Positions 17,686 through 26,369 of a stretch of DNA of 64,000 bases are shown piece by piece. The stretch is from contig CACEFK010000003.1 of assembly GCA_902558835.1 (NCBI GenBank), forward strand, positions 58,917-122,916, in the 5' to 3' direction. The notes under the pieces are model-generated. The model had not been told where the DNA came from. It did not search any database and was given only the letters and a program-made list of their open reading frames with translations. This stretch comes from an uncultured Pelagibacteraceae bacterium. GTDB lineage: Bacteria; Pseudomonadota; Alphaproteobacteria; Pelagibacterales; Pelagibacteraceae. A program made the translations under genes and the position numbers. Positions within the stretch are counted from its first letter, which is position 1; every line of letters begins with the position of its first letter.

Positions 17686-18556
17686 TCAATGTTTTGGTGC
17701 TGTGGTTAAATAGTTCGCATCATGAAAAGAGGTTAACATTCTTTTTTTTGTACTAATTATATGAGGATAATATGAGATACCTTTGTAATTCCATATAACT
17801 GGTTTATTTAATGCATAACTTCCATAAATAAAAAAACGCTTTGGGCAATTTTTCTCTATAAATCGCTTAACTCCATGGTAGGAATTTGGAGTAGATTGGA
17901 AAAAAACAACTGTTCCTTTTTTGGGTGTAAAAGATTTGACTATTTCAAGCTCAGTTATTTTTGGAAATCTTCTAAAACTTTTTCTTAAATTTTTTTTTGC
18001 TTTTTTTCTATAGATAGTAAGAGAACCACCATTCTTTTTTGGAATGTCTGTTAAATAAATTAAGAAATTATATAATCTAGTTATATCATCTCGATGAGGT
18101 CTCAATCTATACCCTCCCTTTGATACTGAAAAGTCTATATCTAAATTTACTTTAGGATTAGTATAATTGTTACCCAACATTTTTTTTAATTCACTAGAAT
18201 TTAATTTTTTTTTAATAGTGAACTTTTTAGGATTAAATGATTTTGGTTTATGTAAATTTAACCACGATCCATCCTTAAAATTTTTTGTAAAAAGATTTTC
18301 AATTTTTTTTATAAAAAGACTTGCTATTAAAAAGCTTAAAAAGTTTTGCAGAGTTAACTGAATTTTTAATATATAAATTAAAATTTTTAGAACCTTTATT
18401 AATCCTGCTTCTACCCCCCATAATCATATCATCAAATGATTTTGAGTTACTTATTTCTTTAATTAATAAATTACAGATATTTTTTGAAACAACGTTGTCT
18501 CCAACCAAAACAGGAAAGTTACTTTTGATTTTTTTTAATTTATTTGTACTGAGCAT
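17686..18556 (-). pseudogene. 2OG-Fe(II) oxygenase split by a poly-A frameshift
   Basis: Two ORFs form one protein: N-terminal 85 aa (18299-18556) and C-terminal 164 aa (17686-18180). The C-terminal frame stays open upstream of its first ATG, reading IENLFTKNFKDGSWLNLHK and on, up to the A-run. The frames meet at a run of eight A in the gene strand (TATAAAAAAAATTGAA); removing one A gives a continuous protein of about 289 aa. The C-terminal half has the prolyl-hydroxylase-like iron motif RPHRDD, then SYHGVKR. The ATG abuts the stop of the PanE-like gene (TAAATG). It may be a real mutation, a sequencing error, or a gene rescued by slippage on the A-run. Confidence 0.75.
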
Positions 18557-19501
18557 TTAGCCGTACATTCCTTCTTTCACTTTAATCATTTTATACATCA
18601 GATCGTTTAAAGGTGTTTTAATCCCATGTTTTTTACCTATTTTTGAAACAGCGCCACTAATAAAGTCTATTTCAGTCTTTCTCTTATATTGAACATCAAA
18701 AGCCATAGACGACTTGTTAGTTTGCATTGAGTCTACAATTTTATTAAACATAAATAAGCACTCATCTTCTGAAACATTAACTCCATCTGCAAGCGCCACT
18801 TCTCTCGTCTCTAAAATTATTTCTTTACCTAAACCTCGAGATACTTCGTTTGCTTTATTGTTTATGTATAAATCAGTATGATGAAGATCAAAAATTGCAG
18901 ATAATGGTCCAATTGCTGTTAAAGCAAAAAGTTTCATCCATTTTCTTTTCTTTACATCTTCTGCAGCAATCATTTCAAGATTATGTGCTGTAAAAGTATC
19001 TGCAATTTCTTTAATTCTATCAGTAATTCCCCCTTCATACTCACCAATCCAAGATGGTAACGAACCATGATTCATTATATGACCTGGTCCTAAAATGTTT
19101 GAAGCTTGAGTAGTTGTTCCACCTATAACTTTTTCATTACCTACAATACCTTGAATAATTGCTTCATGACCAATACCATTTTGAAAAGACATGAATACTG
19201 TTTTGTCTCCAATGATATTTTTAATACTATTTAATGCCGGTTCTAAAGCTGTAGCTTTACACATAACTATTACAGCATCTACTTTATCCAACGAGGATGG
19301 ATCTGAAGTGGCTTTAACTTTGATTATACGATCTCCACCATGACCATCCATTTTCAAACCATCTTTATTAATTGCATTTACATGTTCTTTCCAAACATCA
19401 ATTAAAATTACATTTAAACCTTTTTCAGCAAGCAAACCGCCAAACAAGCAACCCATTGCTCCTGCACCAAGAACAGCTACTTTCAAATCTTTATTAATCA
19501 T
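18557..19501 (-). CDS. 2-dehydropantoate reductase (PanE/ApbA) family protein
   Basis: A 314-aa ketopantoate-reductase-fold protein. The NADP-binding segment is VAVLGAGAMGCLFGGLLAEKGLNV near the N-terminus, KKRKWMKLFALTAIGPLSAI holds the conserved active-site lysine region near residue 184, and the C-terminal catalytic region reads AFDVQYKRKTEIDFISGAV. The family includes true PanE and many catabolic 2-keto-acid reductases. Its place beside sugar and polyol genes, away from panB/panC, makes a catabolic role likely. It is divergent from the DUF1907 gene across 88 bp that contain a palindromic element. Confidence 0.8.
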   Translation of the reverse strand: MINKDLKVAVLGAGAMGCLFGGLLAEKGLNVILIDVWKEHVNAINKDGLKMDGHGGDRIIKVKATSDPSSLDKVDAVIVMCKATALEPALNSIKNIIGDKTVFMSFQNGIGHEAIIQGIVGNEKVIGGTTTQASNILGPGHIMNHGSLPSWIGEYEGGITDRIKEIADTFTAHNLEMIAAEDVKKRKWMKLFALTAIGPLSAIFDLHHTDLYINNKANEVSRGLGKEIILETREVALADGVNVSEDECLFMFNKIVDSMQTNKSSMAFDVQYKRKTEIDFISGAVSKIGKKHGIKTPLNDLMYKMIKVKEGMYG

Positions 19502-19527
19502 CGTTACCTTATTTAAAATTATTTATG

Positions 19528-19553
19528 TATAGAAATTATATATATTATCTATA
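19528..19553. promoter_or_regulatory. inverted repeat TATAGA-N14-TCTATA around a TTATATATA core
   Basis: TATAGA at 19528-19533 is complementary to TCTATA at 19548-19553, enclosing AATTATATATATTA. It lies in the divergent gap between the PanE-like gene and the DUF1907 gene. The layout resembles the element at 23300-23322 (ATAG-N15-CTAT around TTATATATAA). Confidence 0.45.
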
Positions 19554-19589
19554 GACATTATGCAAAATAAATTATAGCTTATTAACATC

Positions 19590-20567
19590 ATGCAATTAAA
19601 AATAGAAAAAGGAACTTTTAAAGATTATTCACTAGAAGATATTTCAGATGCATTAAGAAAAGGATTATCTGAAAATTTCAAAAAAGTTGAAGCAGAAGTG
19701 GTAGAGTGCCCTAATCTTAGAGATTGGGATTGTCCATCAGAAGGAATAAGTGGAAATCAAAAAATAATAGATGTTGGTGGAGAGCCTTATATGCATGATC
19801 CTAATTTTATTGGTGCAGAATTTGATTACGAAGAAATTTCAAAAATGATCGGATCAGAAAAATCTTATGCTTTAGGTGCAGGATCAGGCGCAATGTCATG
19901 TTTAGATGGTCACTGTGGAGAATTAGTTATAAATGAAAATTTAATTACCGATGAATCTAAGTCAATAATAGCAAGAGTAAGCCCAGACAAAAAATGTATT
20001 GTTGAAAAGTATTCTGCAAAAAAACATGGTGGACTTGGAAACATTTATTACACAGATGGTAAACAAGGAAAAGTTATTAAAATAAAAATCAAAGGTAGAA
20101 ATGGAGAACAAGGTTCTTTGCCCCAAGCAATGAGGTCTTCTTTATCAAAAAATTTAAAAATTAAAGATAATGAACACTTGTCTCTTGCAGGAGTATTTAG
20201 AGTATTAAATGGAAAAATAAGATCGCACGTGCAACCTGATTATAAAGATATTAAACATGAGTATTATGATCCAAAACAAATGAAATGTGTAAAAGATTTT
20301 CTTCAATTTTATGAACCTGTTGGACCAAAATTACAATGTTATACTGTTCTTTGGACTGGTGATCCTACTGGAGGAGAATTAAATTTAAGAGAGTCTGGTG
20401 AACATACTCACTTTCATTCTTACGAACACGACAGAGATGCTGGGCATTATCATTTTGACGTAACACCTGAAGAAATAGAATATGAAGGTTATTTTAACAC
20501 TGCAACAGAAGTACATAGAGTTAATAACATTTATAAAGAACTATTAAGTAAAAATAGTATTGAATAG
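19590..20567 (+). CDS. DUF1907 / C11orf54-type ester hydrolase family protein
   Basis: A 325-aa protein that I recognise as the DUF1907 family, whose best-known member is the human zinc-containing ester hydrolase C11orf54. Shared features are VGGEPYMHDPNFIGAEFDYEEI, ALGAGSGAMS near residue 96, IVEKYSAKKHGGLGN, SLAGVFRVLNGKIRSHVQP, and the metal-binding block EHTHFHSYEHDRDAGHYHFDVTPEEIEYEGYF near residues 277-308. The natural substrate in bacteria is unknown. It is the first plus-strand gene of the divergent pair and is followed 28 bp on by a MarR-like gene, inside an inositol/polyol island, so it may hydrolyse a sugar-acid lactone or ester; that is inference. Confidence 0.8.
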   Translation: MQLKIEKGTFKDYSLEDISDALRKGLSENFKKVEAEVVECPNLRDWDCPSEGISGNQKIIDVGGEPYMHDPNFIGAEFDYEEISKMIGSEKSYALGAGSGAMSCLDGHCGELVINENLITDESKSIIARVSPDKKCIVEKYSAKKHGGLGNIYYTDGKQGKVIKIKIKGRNGEQGSLPQAMRSSLSKNLKIKDNEHLSLAGVFRVLNGKIRSHVQPDYKDIKHEYYDPKQMKCVKDFLQFYEPVGPKLQCYTVLWTGDPTGGELNLRESGEHTHFHSYEHDRDAGHYHFDVTPEEIEYEGYFNTATEVHRVNNIYKELLSKNSIE

Positions 20568-20595
20568 AAAACTCAATGAGTTTAAATTTATTTAA

Positions 20596-21012
20596 ATGAA
20601 AAGACAGTTCAAGTATCCAAAGCACTTTGAAGAACAAAAAAAAATTCCAAAACTTACTCAAAAAAGAATTCAATTAGCAGAAATATCACTTGGAGATTTT
20701 GAAGGAAGATTAGCTAATGAATTACTGAATTGGTTTTCCTTAACTCCACAACATTGGATAATGTTGCACATGGTTATGCTTGCTTATTATAAAAATAAAT
20801 CAATTACTAAAAATCAATTGCTCAAAGTAATTGAGAAATCATATTTAACCTCTAATGTTTATATCGATACAGCAATTAAAAAAGGTTATTTTAGAATTAT
20901 TAGAAACGAGAGAGACAAGAGATCTATTTTTATTTTACCCTCAGTAATTACAATTAAAACTTTTGAAGAATTTATTGACAGAAGAGATATTCTTTATAAG
21001 GGAGTTAAATAG
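20596..21012 (+). CDS. MarR-like winged-helix regulator (putative)
   Basis: A 138-aa protein with a pattern consistent with a winged-helix DNA-binding domain: WFSLTPQHWIMLHMVMLAYYKNKSITKNQLLKVIEKSYLTSNVYIDTAIKKGYFRIIRNERDKRSIFILP. The last part resembles the wing and following strand of MarR-type proteins (xxDxRSxxxxLT). No ligand pocket can be assigned. It is downstream of the DUF1907 gene and is the only regulator-like gene in the inositol island, so it is a candidate reader of the TTATATATA-type palindromes nearby. Confidence 0.6.
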   Translation: MKRQFKYPKHFEEQKKIPKLTQKRIQLAEISLGDFEGRLANELLNWFSLTPQHWIMLHMVMLAYYKNKSITKNQLLKVIEKSYLTSNVYIDTAIKKGYFRIIRNERDKRSIFILPSVITIKTFEEFIDRRDILYKGVK

Positions 21013-21017
21013 TTAAC

Positions 21018-21809
21018 CTAGTAAGCTTTAGACTCTTCTTTTTTCGAAGAACCTTTCATTTTTTCTACCACTGCTTTAGCGCCTGCACTTAATGCTCTTT
21101 GATCAGCTCCGATAGTTACAAAATTAAAACCTTTACTTATCATTTTTTGTGCATACTCAGGTGTACCATTATGAATTCCAGCAAAAATATTATTCTTTTT
21201 TGCATGTTCTAAAATTCTCAGTATTTCCGAATAAGCTTTTGTATTTTCTGCTCTATCAAAGCCAGGCTCTTCTCCTATTGCTAAACTTAAATCAGCTGGT
21301 CCAATATAAATTCCATCAACGCCAGGTGTTGACATAATTTCATCTAGCTTTTCTAAAGATTCTTTTGTTTCTATCATTGCTAGTTTAAGCATTTCATCAT
21401 TTGCATGTTTTGCATAATCTGAACCACCATAAATTAACCCCCTGACAGGACCAAAACTTCTATAACCATGAGGAGGGTACATGCAAGCTTGAACAAATCT
21501 TTCTGCTTCTTGTTTATTACTTACCATTGGACAGATAATTCCATAACAACCCGCATCTAGAATTTTCATTATTTGACCTGGTTCATTCCAGTTTACTCTA
21601 GCCAATGGAGTTACATCTGTTGTTGAAATTGTTTGAAGCATTGGGAGTGCATTAGTATAATCAACTAAACCATGCTGCATATCAATTGTCAGAGAATCCC
21701 ATCCTTGATGAGCCATTACTTCTGCTGAAACAGTACTAGGTATTTGAAGCCAACCATTGATAACAGGTTTCCCTGCTTTCATCATTTCCTTAACTTTATT
21801 TTTTCTCAT
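21018..21809 (-). CDS. HpcH/HpaI family aldolase
   Basis: A 263-aa class II aldolase/citrate-lyase-fold protein. Features are GWLQIPSTVSAEVMAHQGWDSLTIDMQHGLVDY with the family histidine near residue 46, ARVNWNEPGQIMKILDAGCYGIICPMV, and the metal-binding IETKESLEKLDEIMSTPGVDGIYIGPADLS. HpaI-type aldolases cleave 2-keto-3-deoxy sugar acids or dihydroxy-heptenedioate to pyruvate plus an aldehyde. Immediately upstream in the same direction (2-bp gap) is an aldehyde dehydrogenase that could oxidise the aldehyde product, a common pairing. It ends 5 bp from the convergent MarR-like gene. Confidence 0.88.
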   Translation of the reverse strand: MRKNKVKEMMKAGKPVINGWLQIPSTVSAEVMAHQGWDSLTIDMQHGLVDYTNALPMLQTISTTDVTPLARVNWNEPGQIMKILDAGCYGIICPMVSNKQEAERFVQACMYPPHGYRSFGPVRGLIYGGSDYAKHANDEMLKLAMIETKESLEKLDEIMSTPGVDGIYIGPADLSLAIGEEPGFDRAENTKAYSEILRILEHAKKNNIFAGIHNGTPEYAQKMISKGFNFVTIGADQRALSAGAKAVVEKMKGSSKKEESKAY

Positions 21810-21811
21810 TT

Positions 21812-23254
21812 TTAGATTTTTAAACCCATGTGAGTATATTTCACATTTAGATAATCTTTTATCGCTCCTGATCCACCTTCACGACCATAACCAGTTTGTT
21901 TTATTCCTCCAAAAGGTGCCTCAGCAATAGCAACAACACCAGTATTAACGGCAACACAACCAGACTCCAGTTTTTCAGATCCAATATGAGCTTTATCCAT
22001 AGAATTTGTATAAAGGTAACTACATAAACCTAAGTCGTTATCATTTGCTCTTTCAATTACTTCATCAAAGGTTTTAAAAGTTAATATTGGAACTAGTGGA
22101 CCAAAAGGTTCTTCCTTCATTATTGTAAAATTATCTTTTACATCATCAAAAACAGTTGGTTCATAATAATATCCTTTATTAAAACCAGAAGGTCTTTGTC
22201 CACCCATTAATACTTTTGCTCCTTCTTTTTTAGTAGTTTCAACTAGTTTTTCTATTTCTTCCAATCTCTTAGCAGTAGTTAAAGGTCCAAGATCCACACC
22301 CTTATCCATACCGTTACCAATTTTTAATTTTTTTGCTCGTTCCATAAAAGCATTAACGAATTCATCTTTTCTATTTTCTTGGATATAAAATCTATTTGGT
22401 GAAATACAGACTTGTCCATTATTTCTGAACTTACCAGTTATTGCTATATCAGCTACTTTATTCATATCTACATCTTCACATACAATAAAGGGAGAGTGTC
22501 CACTTAACTCCATTGTAACTCTTTGAACTTTGTCGGCTGCTTTTTTTAAAATAATTTTACCTACTCTAGTAGATCCAGTAACTGAGACTTTTTTAATTAT
22601 ATCAGACTCCATTAATTCATTTGATATTTCAGCAGGATCACCTGACAAAAGACTAACTACTCCATCTGGTACTCCAGCTTCTTTACAAATGTTTACTAAT
22701 TCCATTACAGCACCAGGAGTAATTACGTCTGGCTTACAAATTACTGAGCACCCCGCTGCTAAAGCGGTAGAAATTTTTCTAGATGCTAAAACTATTGGGA
22801 AATTCCAAGGAACTAAAGCTGCAACAACTCCAACGGGTTGATAATAGACATGAACCCTTGTATCTGGAAATCTACTCTGTTGAGTTTGACCATAAATTCT
22901 TTTTGTTTCTTCAGCATTCCACTCAAAAATATCGGCTCCACCACCAACTTCACCAACTGCTTCTGCAAGAGGTTTTCCAACTTCAAGAGTTAACCATTTT
23001 GCTATAACATCTTTTTTCTCTCTCATCATGTCTGCAATTTTTCTTAGCACGTATGCTCTTTGCCATGGTGCAGTGTTCTTCCAAATCTCTAAACCTTTTT
23101 CTGCTGACTTTAATGCTTTTTGCACCTCAATAGATGAAGCTTTAGATGCTTTTCCAATTACTTCTTCAGTTGCAGGGTTGATTACATCATAAGTTTCTTT
23201 TTTTTCAGCTTGTTGCCATTTACCATCAATGAATTGTCCAAATTTTTCGTACAT
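21812..23254 (-). CDS. NAD(P)-dependent aldehyde dehydrogenase (succinate-semialdehyde type)
   Basis: A 480-aa aldehyde dehydrogenase. Catalytic features are PWNFPIVLASRKISTALAAGCSVICKP near residue 149, the general-base motif ELSGHSPFIV near residue 248, the cysteine in NNGQVCISPNRFYIQ near residue 283, and EEPFGPLVPI near residue 383. The closest look is to succinate-semialdehyde/glycolaldehyde dehydrogenases; it does not look like the CoA-acylating IolA. It is coupled to the HpcH/HpaI aldolase and divergent from iolD. Confidence 0.9.
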   Translation of the reverse strand: MYEKFGQFIDGKWQQAEKKETYDVINPATEEVIGKASKASSIEVQKALKSAEKGLEIWKNTAPWQRAYVLRKIADMMREKKDVIAKWLTLEVGKPLAEAVGEVGGGADIFEWNAEETKRIYGQTQQSRFPDTRVHVYYQPVGVVAALVPWNFPIVLASRKISTALAAGCSVICKPDVITPGAVMELVNICKEAGVPDGVVSLLSGDPAEISNELMESDIIKKVSVTGSTRVGKIILKKAADKVQRVTMELSGHSPFIVCEDVDMNKVADIAITGKFRNNGQVCISPNRFYIQENRKDEFVNAFMERAKKLKIGNGMDKGVDLGPLTTAKRLEEIEKLVETTKKEGAKVLMGGQRPSGFNKGYYYEPTVFDDVKDNFTIMKEEPFGPLVPILTFKTFDEVIERANDNDLGLCSYLYTNSMDKAHIGSEKLESGCVAVNTGVVAIAEAPFGGIKQTGYGREGGSGAIKDYLNVKYTHMGLKI

Positions 23255-23299
23255 AGAATTTATTTTTAAGTTTACTTAATTAGGTTTTTTAATTTATAA

Positions 23300-23322
23300 A
23301 TAGAATTATATATAAACACTAT
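23300..23322. promoter_or_regulatory. palindromic element TTATATATAA between aldehyde dehydrogenase and iolD
   Basis: ATAG (23300-23303) and CTAT (23319-23322) flank a perfect 10-bp palindrome TTATATATAA (23306-23315) in the 92-bp divergent gap. It is similar in layout to 19528-19553 and shares its core with 14246-14259. It may be a shared operator, although part of it could also serve as a -10 element. Confidence 0.45.
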
Positions 23323-23346
23323 ACATATTAAAAGATAAACATATTT

Positions 23347-25191
23347 ATGAAGAAAATTACCCTTACTTGTGCTCATGCAATTGTAAAATATTTAATTGCT
23401 CAAAAAATATTAATTAATGGTAAAAAAGAACCTTTATTTCCAGGTGTCTTTGGAATTTTTGGACATGGTAATGTAGCTTGTTTAGGTCAAGCACTAGAAG
23501 AAAATCAAAAAGATCTTCCAACTTACAGAGGACACCATGAACAAAATATGGCTCTTACTGGAATTGGTTATGCAAGAGCTAAAAGAAGACAGCAAATTTT
23601 TATAGCAACATCCTCTGTTGGACCTGGAGCAACAAATATGGTGACAGCTGCAGCAGTTGCTATGAGTAACAGGTTGCCAATTTTATTTTTACCTGGAGAC
23701 ACTTATGCAAATAGAATGCCAGATCCAGTATTACAACAAGTTGAGCATTTTAATAATCCAGGAATAACAGCCAATGATGCATTTAAACCTGTAACAAGAT
23801 ATTTTGATCGAATAACTAGACCAGAACAGATTATTCAATCATTTCCAGCAGCAGTTCAAACAATGTTAGATCCTGCGGATTGCGGTCCCGCATGTATAGC
23901 TTTAAGTCAAGATATACAAGGTCAAACCTTTGATTACCCTGAAGAATTTTTTAAAGAAAGAGTACATGCGATTAGAAGACCAAGACCAGATGAATTTCAA
24001 ATTAAAGAGGCAGCAGAAAAAATTAAGTCATCAAAAAATCCAATTATAATTTCTGGTGGTGGAGTTTTTTACTCAAATGCAATGGATGAGTTGAGTCAGT
24101 TTGCAACTAAACACAACATACCAGTAACTCAAACTGTAATGGGATATTCTACAATGAAAAGAGATCACTCTCATTTTGCAGGCCAGATCGGTGGTTTAGG
24201 TGGAAAAAATACAAATACATTAGCAAAAGAAACAGATTTAGCAATTGCGGTTGGAACTAAACTTGCAGATTTTACAACTGGTTCATGGGCAAATTTTGAA
24301 AACGAAAATTTTAAACTAGTTTCAATAAATGTATCAAGATTTGATGCTAACAAACATTTAGCGCAAGCTGTAATTGGAGACGCTAAAGTTTCATTAACTG
24401 AGCTATCACAAGCTCTAGGTAGTTGGAAAGCTGGAGAAGAATGGAATAAAAAATCTCAAACTGAACTCAAATCTTGGAATGAACATATAGATAAAGAGAG
24501 TGCGCCGACAAATCAAGAAGTTCCAAGTTATGTTCAGGTAATTGGTGCAATTTATAGAAACTCTGACCCAACAGATATTGCAGTTACTGCAGCAGGAGGT
24601 TTAGTGGGTGAAGTTGTTCAAGTTTGGAGACCTAGAGAATTAAATACTCATGAAACAGAGTGGGGCTTTAGTTGTATGAGTTATGAAATTTCTGGAGCGC
24701 TTGGAATAAAAATGGCTAATCCTGATAAAGAAGTAATTTCTTTTGTAGGAGATGGTTCTTATTTATTAAATAACACAGATATTTATTCATCAGTTATTAC
24801 AAAAAACAAATTGATAATAATAGTTTGTGACAACGGTGGGTTTGCAGTTATCAATCGACTTCAATTATTTAAGGGCGGTAAAGAATATAATAACTTATTA
24901 AAGAGCTCTAATACTCCTGGATTAGTTGATGTAGATTTTGCAAAACATGCAGAAAGTATGGGAGCTAAATCTGAACATGTTAATTCAATTTCAGATCTTG
25001 AAGCTGCATTTAAGAGAGCAAAAGCATCCGATGTAACATACGTTATTTCAATAAAAACCCATGCTTACAAATGGGTTGAGGGATCAGCTTTTTGGGATAG
25101 CCCTACACTAGAAATTCCGACTACTAAAGAAAACGAAGAAGCTTTAAAACTTTACAAAGAAGGAAAAGGCAAACAAAGACAAGGTGTATAA
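23347..25191 (+). CDS. iolD: trihydroxycyclohexane-1,2-dione hydrolase IolD
   Basis: A 614-aa thiamine-diphosphate enzyme. The N-terminal part has FGIFGHGNVACLGQAL and YRGHHEQNMALTGIGYARA with the ThDP-activating glutamate region, then TSSVGPGATNMVTAAA. The C-terminal ThDP-binding motif is SFVGDGSYLLNNTDIYSSVITKNKLIIIVCDNGGFA near residue 465. IolD opens the ring of the diketo-inositol made by IolE to give 5-deoxy-glucuronate. It is followed 6 bp on by a Gfo/Idh gene. Genes for the next steps (iolB, iolC, iolJ) are not in the window. Confidence 0.93.
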   Translation: MKKITLTCAHAIVKYLIAQKILINGKKEPLFPGVFGIFGHGNVACLGQALEENQKDLPTYRGHHEQNMALTGIGYARAKRRQQIFIATSSVGPGATNMVTAAAVAMSNRLPILFLPGDTYANRMPDPVLQQVEHFNNPGITANDAFKPVTRYFDRITRPEQIIQSFPAAVQTMLDPADCGPACIALSQDIQGQTFDYPEEFFKERVHAIRRPRPDEFQIKEAAEKIKSSKNPIIISGGGVFYSNAMDELSQFATKHNIPVTQTVMGYSTMKRDHSHFAGQIGGLGGKNTNTLAKETDLAIAVGTKLADFTTGSWANFENENFKLVSINVSRFDANKHLAQAVIGDAKVSLTELSQALGSWKAGEEWNKKSQTELKSWNEHIDKESAPTNQEVPSYVQVIGAIYRNSDPTDIAVTAAGGLVGEVVQVWRPRELNTHETEWGFSCMSYEISGALGIKMANPDKEVISFVGDGSYLLNNTDIYSSVITKNKLIIIVCDNGGFAVINRLQLFKGGKEYNNLLKSSNTPGLVDVDFAKHAESMGAKSEHVNSISDLEAAFKRAKASDVTYVISIKTHAYKWVEGSAFWDSPTLEIPTTKENEEALKLYKEGKGKQRQGV

Positions 25192-25197
25192 ACCTGC

Positions 25198-26355
25198 ATG
25201 AACAAAGTATTTAAAGTTGGTCTCATAGGGTGTGGTCATATTTCTGAAACTTATTTTAGAGCTGAAAAATATTTTAATAATATCAAAATTGTAAAGTGTG
25301 CAGATATCAATCATAACAACGCTCTTAAGTGTGCGAAGATTTACAAAATCCAAGCTTTAAGTGTAAGAGATTTATTAAAAGATAAAGAGGTTGAAATAAT
25401 TTTAAATTTAACCATTCCTAAAGCGCATTATCAAGTTGCAAAGCAAGCTTTACTAAATAATAAACATGTTTATTCAGAAAAACCATTAGCTATTAATTTT
25501 AAAGATGGAAAAGATCTACTTAAAATAGCAAAAAAGAATAAACTTTATATTGGCAATGCACCAGATACATTTTTAGGTGGTGGTATTCAAAAATCAAAAG
25601 AATTAGTAGATAAAAAAATAATTGGAAAAATAAATTTAGGTAATGCTATTTTTGCTTTTCCTGGAGTACAATCTTATCATCCAAACCCTGAACCATGGTT
25701 TTCAAAAAAAGAGGGAGGTCCAGTAATTGACATGGGTCCTTATTATTTAACAGCTTTAGTGAATTTATTAGGACCAGCAAAAAAAGTTACTGGAAGCATA
25801 GTAAATGGAGTTAAAAGAAGAACTATTGGGATAGGCCCAAGAAAAAATAAAACATTCAAAGTTGAGTGTCCAACAACATATTTATCAACCATTACATTTG
25901 AGAATGGAACAATTATTAGATTAACCTTGTCATTTGATGTAATCGCTCATCAAAGAAATCATATTGAGTTATATGGAGATAAAGGCTCTATGATTGTGCC
26001 AGATCCAAATATGTTTGGAGGCTCAGTTTATATTTGTAAAAAGTTAGGGGATCCTTGGAAAGAATACAAAACTAATAAAATGCCATTAGGAAAAATTAAT
26101 ATTAGAACACAAAGTTCTAGAGCAAACGAGTCACCAACCAATGCAAATTATAGAGGAGCAGGTCTTGCAGAAATGGCCTATTCAATTGAAAATAAAAAAC
26201 TAAACAAATGTAATGGGGAATTATCTTTACATGTTTTAGATATTATTCAATCAACAATGAAAGCTTGTAAAACCAATAAACTACAATTAATTCAAACAAG
26301 CTGTAAAAAACCAAAAGCTTTTACTCTTAAAGAAATAAAAAAAATATTAAATTAA
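25198..26355 (+). CDS. Gfo/Idh/MocA family oxidoreductase
   Basis: A 385-aa oxidoreductase with Rossmann start KVGLIGCGHISETYFRAEKYF, the SEKPLAINFKDGK motif near residue 96 and a catalytic-region histidine/tyrosine segment GGPVIDMGPYYLTALVNLLGP near residue 176. It directly follows iolD and is probably cotranscribed, so an inositol isomer or other cyclitol is a reasonable substrate, but the family is too broad for a firm call. It faces pdxA-like convergently across 14 bp. Confidence 0.82.
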   Translation: MNKVFKVGLIGCGHISETYFRAEKYFNNIKIVKCADINHNNALKCAKIYKIQALSVRDLLKDKEVEIILNLTIPKAHYQVAKQALLNNKHVYSEKPLAINFKDGKDLLKIAKKNKLYIGNAPDTFLGGGIQKSKELVDKKIIGKINLGNAIFAFPGVQSYHPNPEPWFSKKEGGPVIDMGPYYLTALVNLLGPAKKVTGSIVNGVKRRTIGIGPRKNKTFKVECPTTYLSTITFENGTIIRLTLSFDVIAHQRNHIELYGDKGSMIVPDPNMFGGSVYICKKLGDPWKEYKTNKMPLGKINIRTQSSRANESPTNANYRGAGLAEMAYSIENKKLNKCNGELSLHVLDIIQSTMKACKTNKLQLIQTSCKKPKAFTLKEIKKILN

Positions 26356-26369
26356 TAAAAATTGAGTTT

